5,714 bases of DNA from an uncultured Lachnospiraceae bacterium (lineage in GTDB: Bacteria; Bacillota_A; Clostridia; Lachnospirales; Lachnospiraceae), in contig USJM01000124.1 in NCBI GenBank assembly GCA_900555005.1, positions 1 to 5,714 of the forward strand. Direction: 5' to 3'. The notes below the pieces were generated by a model. The model was not told the origin of the DNA. It was given only the letters and a program-made list of their open reading frames with translations, and ran no database searches. How positions within the stretch are numbered: position 1 is the stretch's first letter; the number at the start of each line of letters is the position of its first letter. The position numbers and the translations under genes were made by a program. Positions 5,013 to 5,714 of the stretch are shown one piece after another.

Positions 5013-5378
5013 ATGATGATGGGACTGAAAATCGCGGTCTGCGAGGACGAACCAGAGGAATACGAAAAGCTGAAGAGGGTCCTGGAGCAAAGCGGAAGGG
5101 AAGTGGACGTTGATTACTTTCCGGATGGAAGCTTGCTTCTTCAGTCCTTCTATGCAGGTAAATATGACCTGATCATGCTTGATATTTATATGAAGGGAAT
5201 GGGCGGGATTGAAACGGCGGCGGGCATCCGTCAGACAGACGAAGAGGTGCCGGTAGCCTATCTGACCGGGAGCGAGGACTTTGCGCTCGAGGCTTACCGC
5301 TACCACGTGCTGCGGTATCTGGTAAAGCCGCCGAAGAGGAGGAGGTGGAGGAGCTGCTCTGCCTGGCGGAGAAGATGA
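5013..5378 (+). CDS. LytTR-family response regulator, receiver domain (frame broken after it)
   Basis: This is the receiver half of a cytoplasmic two-component response regulator. From ATG 5013 the acidic pocket is E11-D12 (KIAVCEDEPEE), the phospho-acceptor is D57 (LIMLDIYMKGMGG), the switch threonine is T85 (AYLTGSEDFALEAY) and the conserved lysine is K105 (YLVKP). All residues needed for phosphorylation are present. Directly after the VKPP motif the frame becomes Arg/Trp-rich nonsense and stops at 5378. The true continuation, a LytTR DNA-binding domain, lies in the -1 frame from 5333. GGAGG at 4996-5000 is 12 bases before ATG 5013; ATG 5016 and 5019 are equally possible starts. The partner sensor kinase is not in the window. 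Such regulators often control cell-surface, bacteriocin or quorum-sensing functions; the target here is unknown. Confidence 0.85.
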   Translation: MMMGLKIAVCEDEPEEYEKLKRVLEQSGREVDVDYFPDGSLLLQSFYAGKYDLIMLDIYMKGMGGIETAAGIRQTDEEVPVAYLTGSEDFALEAYRYHVLRYLVKPPKRRRWRSCSAWRRR

Positions 5379-5714
5379 GGACATACCTGCCTTCCCTGAC
5401 GATCCGGACAGACGGGCGGGAACGGAAGGTGCCGCTCCGGCAGATCCGGTATATAGAGCAGAACAATCGGAATCTGAACTATTTTCTGACTGGTGGGGAG
5501 GAGCTGACGTCCAGAGGGCGGCTCGACGAAGTTGAACAGAGCGTCCCCTGTCCTCCATTTTACCGGTGTCACAAGAGTTTTCTGGTCAACCTGGCGCATG
5601 TGAAGGACTTCGATGAGGAGCTGAATGTTTTTATGATGAGCGAGGGCGGAGTTGTCTACGTGCGTAAGCAGAGTACCAGGGAGGCGGTTCGGGCGTTCAG
5701 AGACTTTATGTTCG
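5333..5714 (+). pseudogene. LytTR DNA-binding domain of the same response regulator, displaced by a frameshift and cut by window edge
   Basis: In the -1 frame relative to the receiver domain there are 127 open codons to the window edge. They begin with an acidic linker helix (EEEEVEELLCLAEKM), then LTIRTDGRERKVPLRQIRYIE, then LTSRGRLDEVEQSVP, and the signature FYRCHKSFLVNLAHVKDF followed by VYVRKQSTREAVRAF. This is the order expected for a LytTR domain, which binds paired direct repeats as a dimer; only the last few residues are missing. It has no start codon with a believable ribosome binding site, so it is the second half of the regulator starting at 5013. One added base at 5328-5333, for example CC to CCC after the lysine codon, rejoins the two as VKPAEEEE. 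Confidence 0.8.

Overview
The window looks like chromosomal DNA from a moderately GC-rich Clostridia bacterium, most likely Lachnospiraceae-like. The evidence is strong AGGAGG ribosome binding sites, sigma-A type promoters, a clostridial-type GlgB, and a secreted protein whose mature ends carry Ser/Thr/Glu-rich tails of the kind common in that family. This placement is an inference from style; no marker gene is present.

Layout. Positions 1-339 (minus strand) hold the N-terminal 113 residues of an iron-containing alcohol dehydrogenase that runs off the left edge. Positions 340-642 are a divergent intergenic region with two well-formed promoters, a perfect 12-bp palindrome between them, and a roughly 150-nt leader ahead of the next gene that can form competing hairpins. 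Positions 643-2634 encode a complete glycogen branching enzyme (GlgB). A short gap with an extended -10 promoter leads to a secreted peptidoglycan hydrolase (signal peptide, Ig-like region, phage-type lysozyme domain, SH3 domain, acidic tail). Its reading frame breaks inside the SH3 domain, and the remainder continues to 4065. A bidirectional terminator at 4115-4156 separates it from a convergent small secreted protein of unknown function (4193-4774, minus strand). A 238-bp divergent region with repeats follows. A LytTR-family response regulator then starts at 5013, breaks frame at about 5330 between its receiver and DNA-binding domains, and runs off the right edge.

Functionally this is a mixed neighbourhood: fermentative redox metabolism, glycogen synthesis, cell-wall remodelling and a two-component regulator. 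No single pathway ties them together, and I do not see a clearly new defence or mobile system. The most notable feature is that two neighbouring genes each carry a one-base frameshift in the same direction. Both can be repaired by lengthening a CC to CCC, which suggests consensus or assembly error as much as gene decay. The other points of interest are regulatory: the palindrome between the adh and glgB promoters, the hairpin-rich glgB leader, and the repeats in the promoter region of the LytTR regulator.
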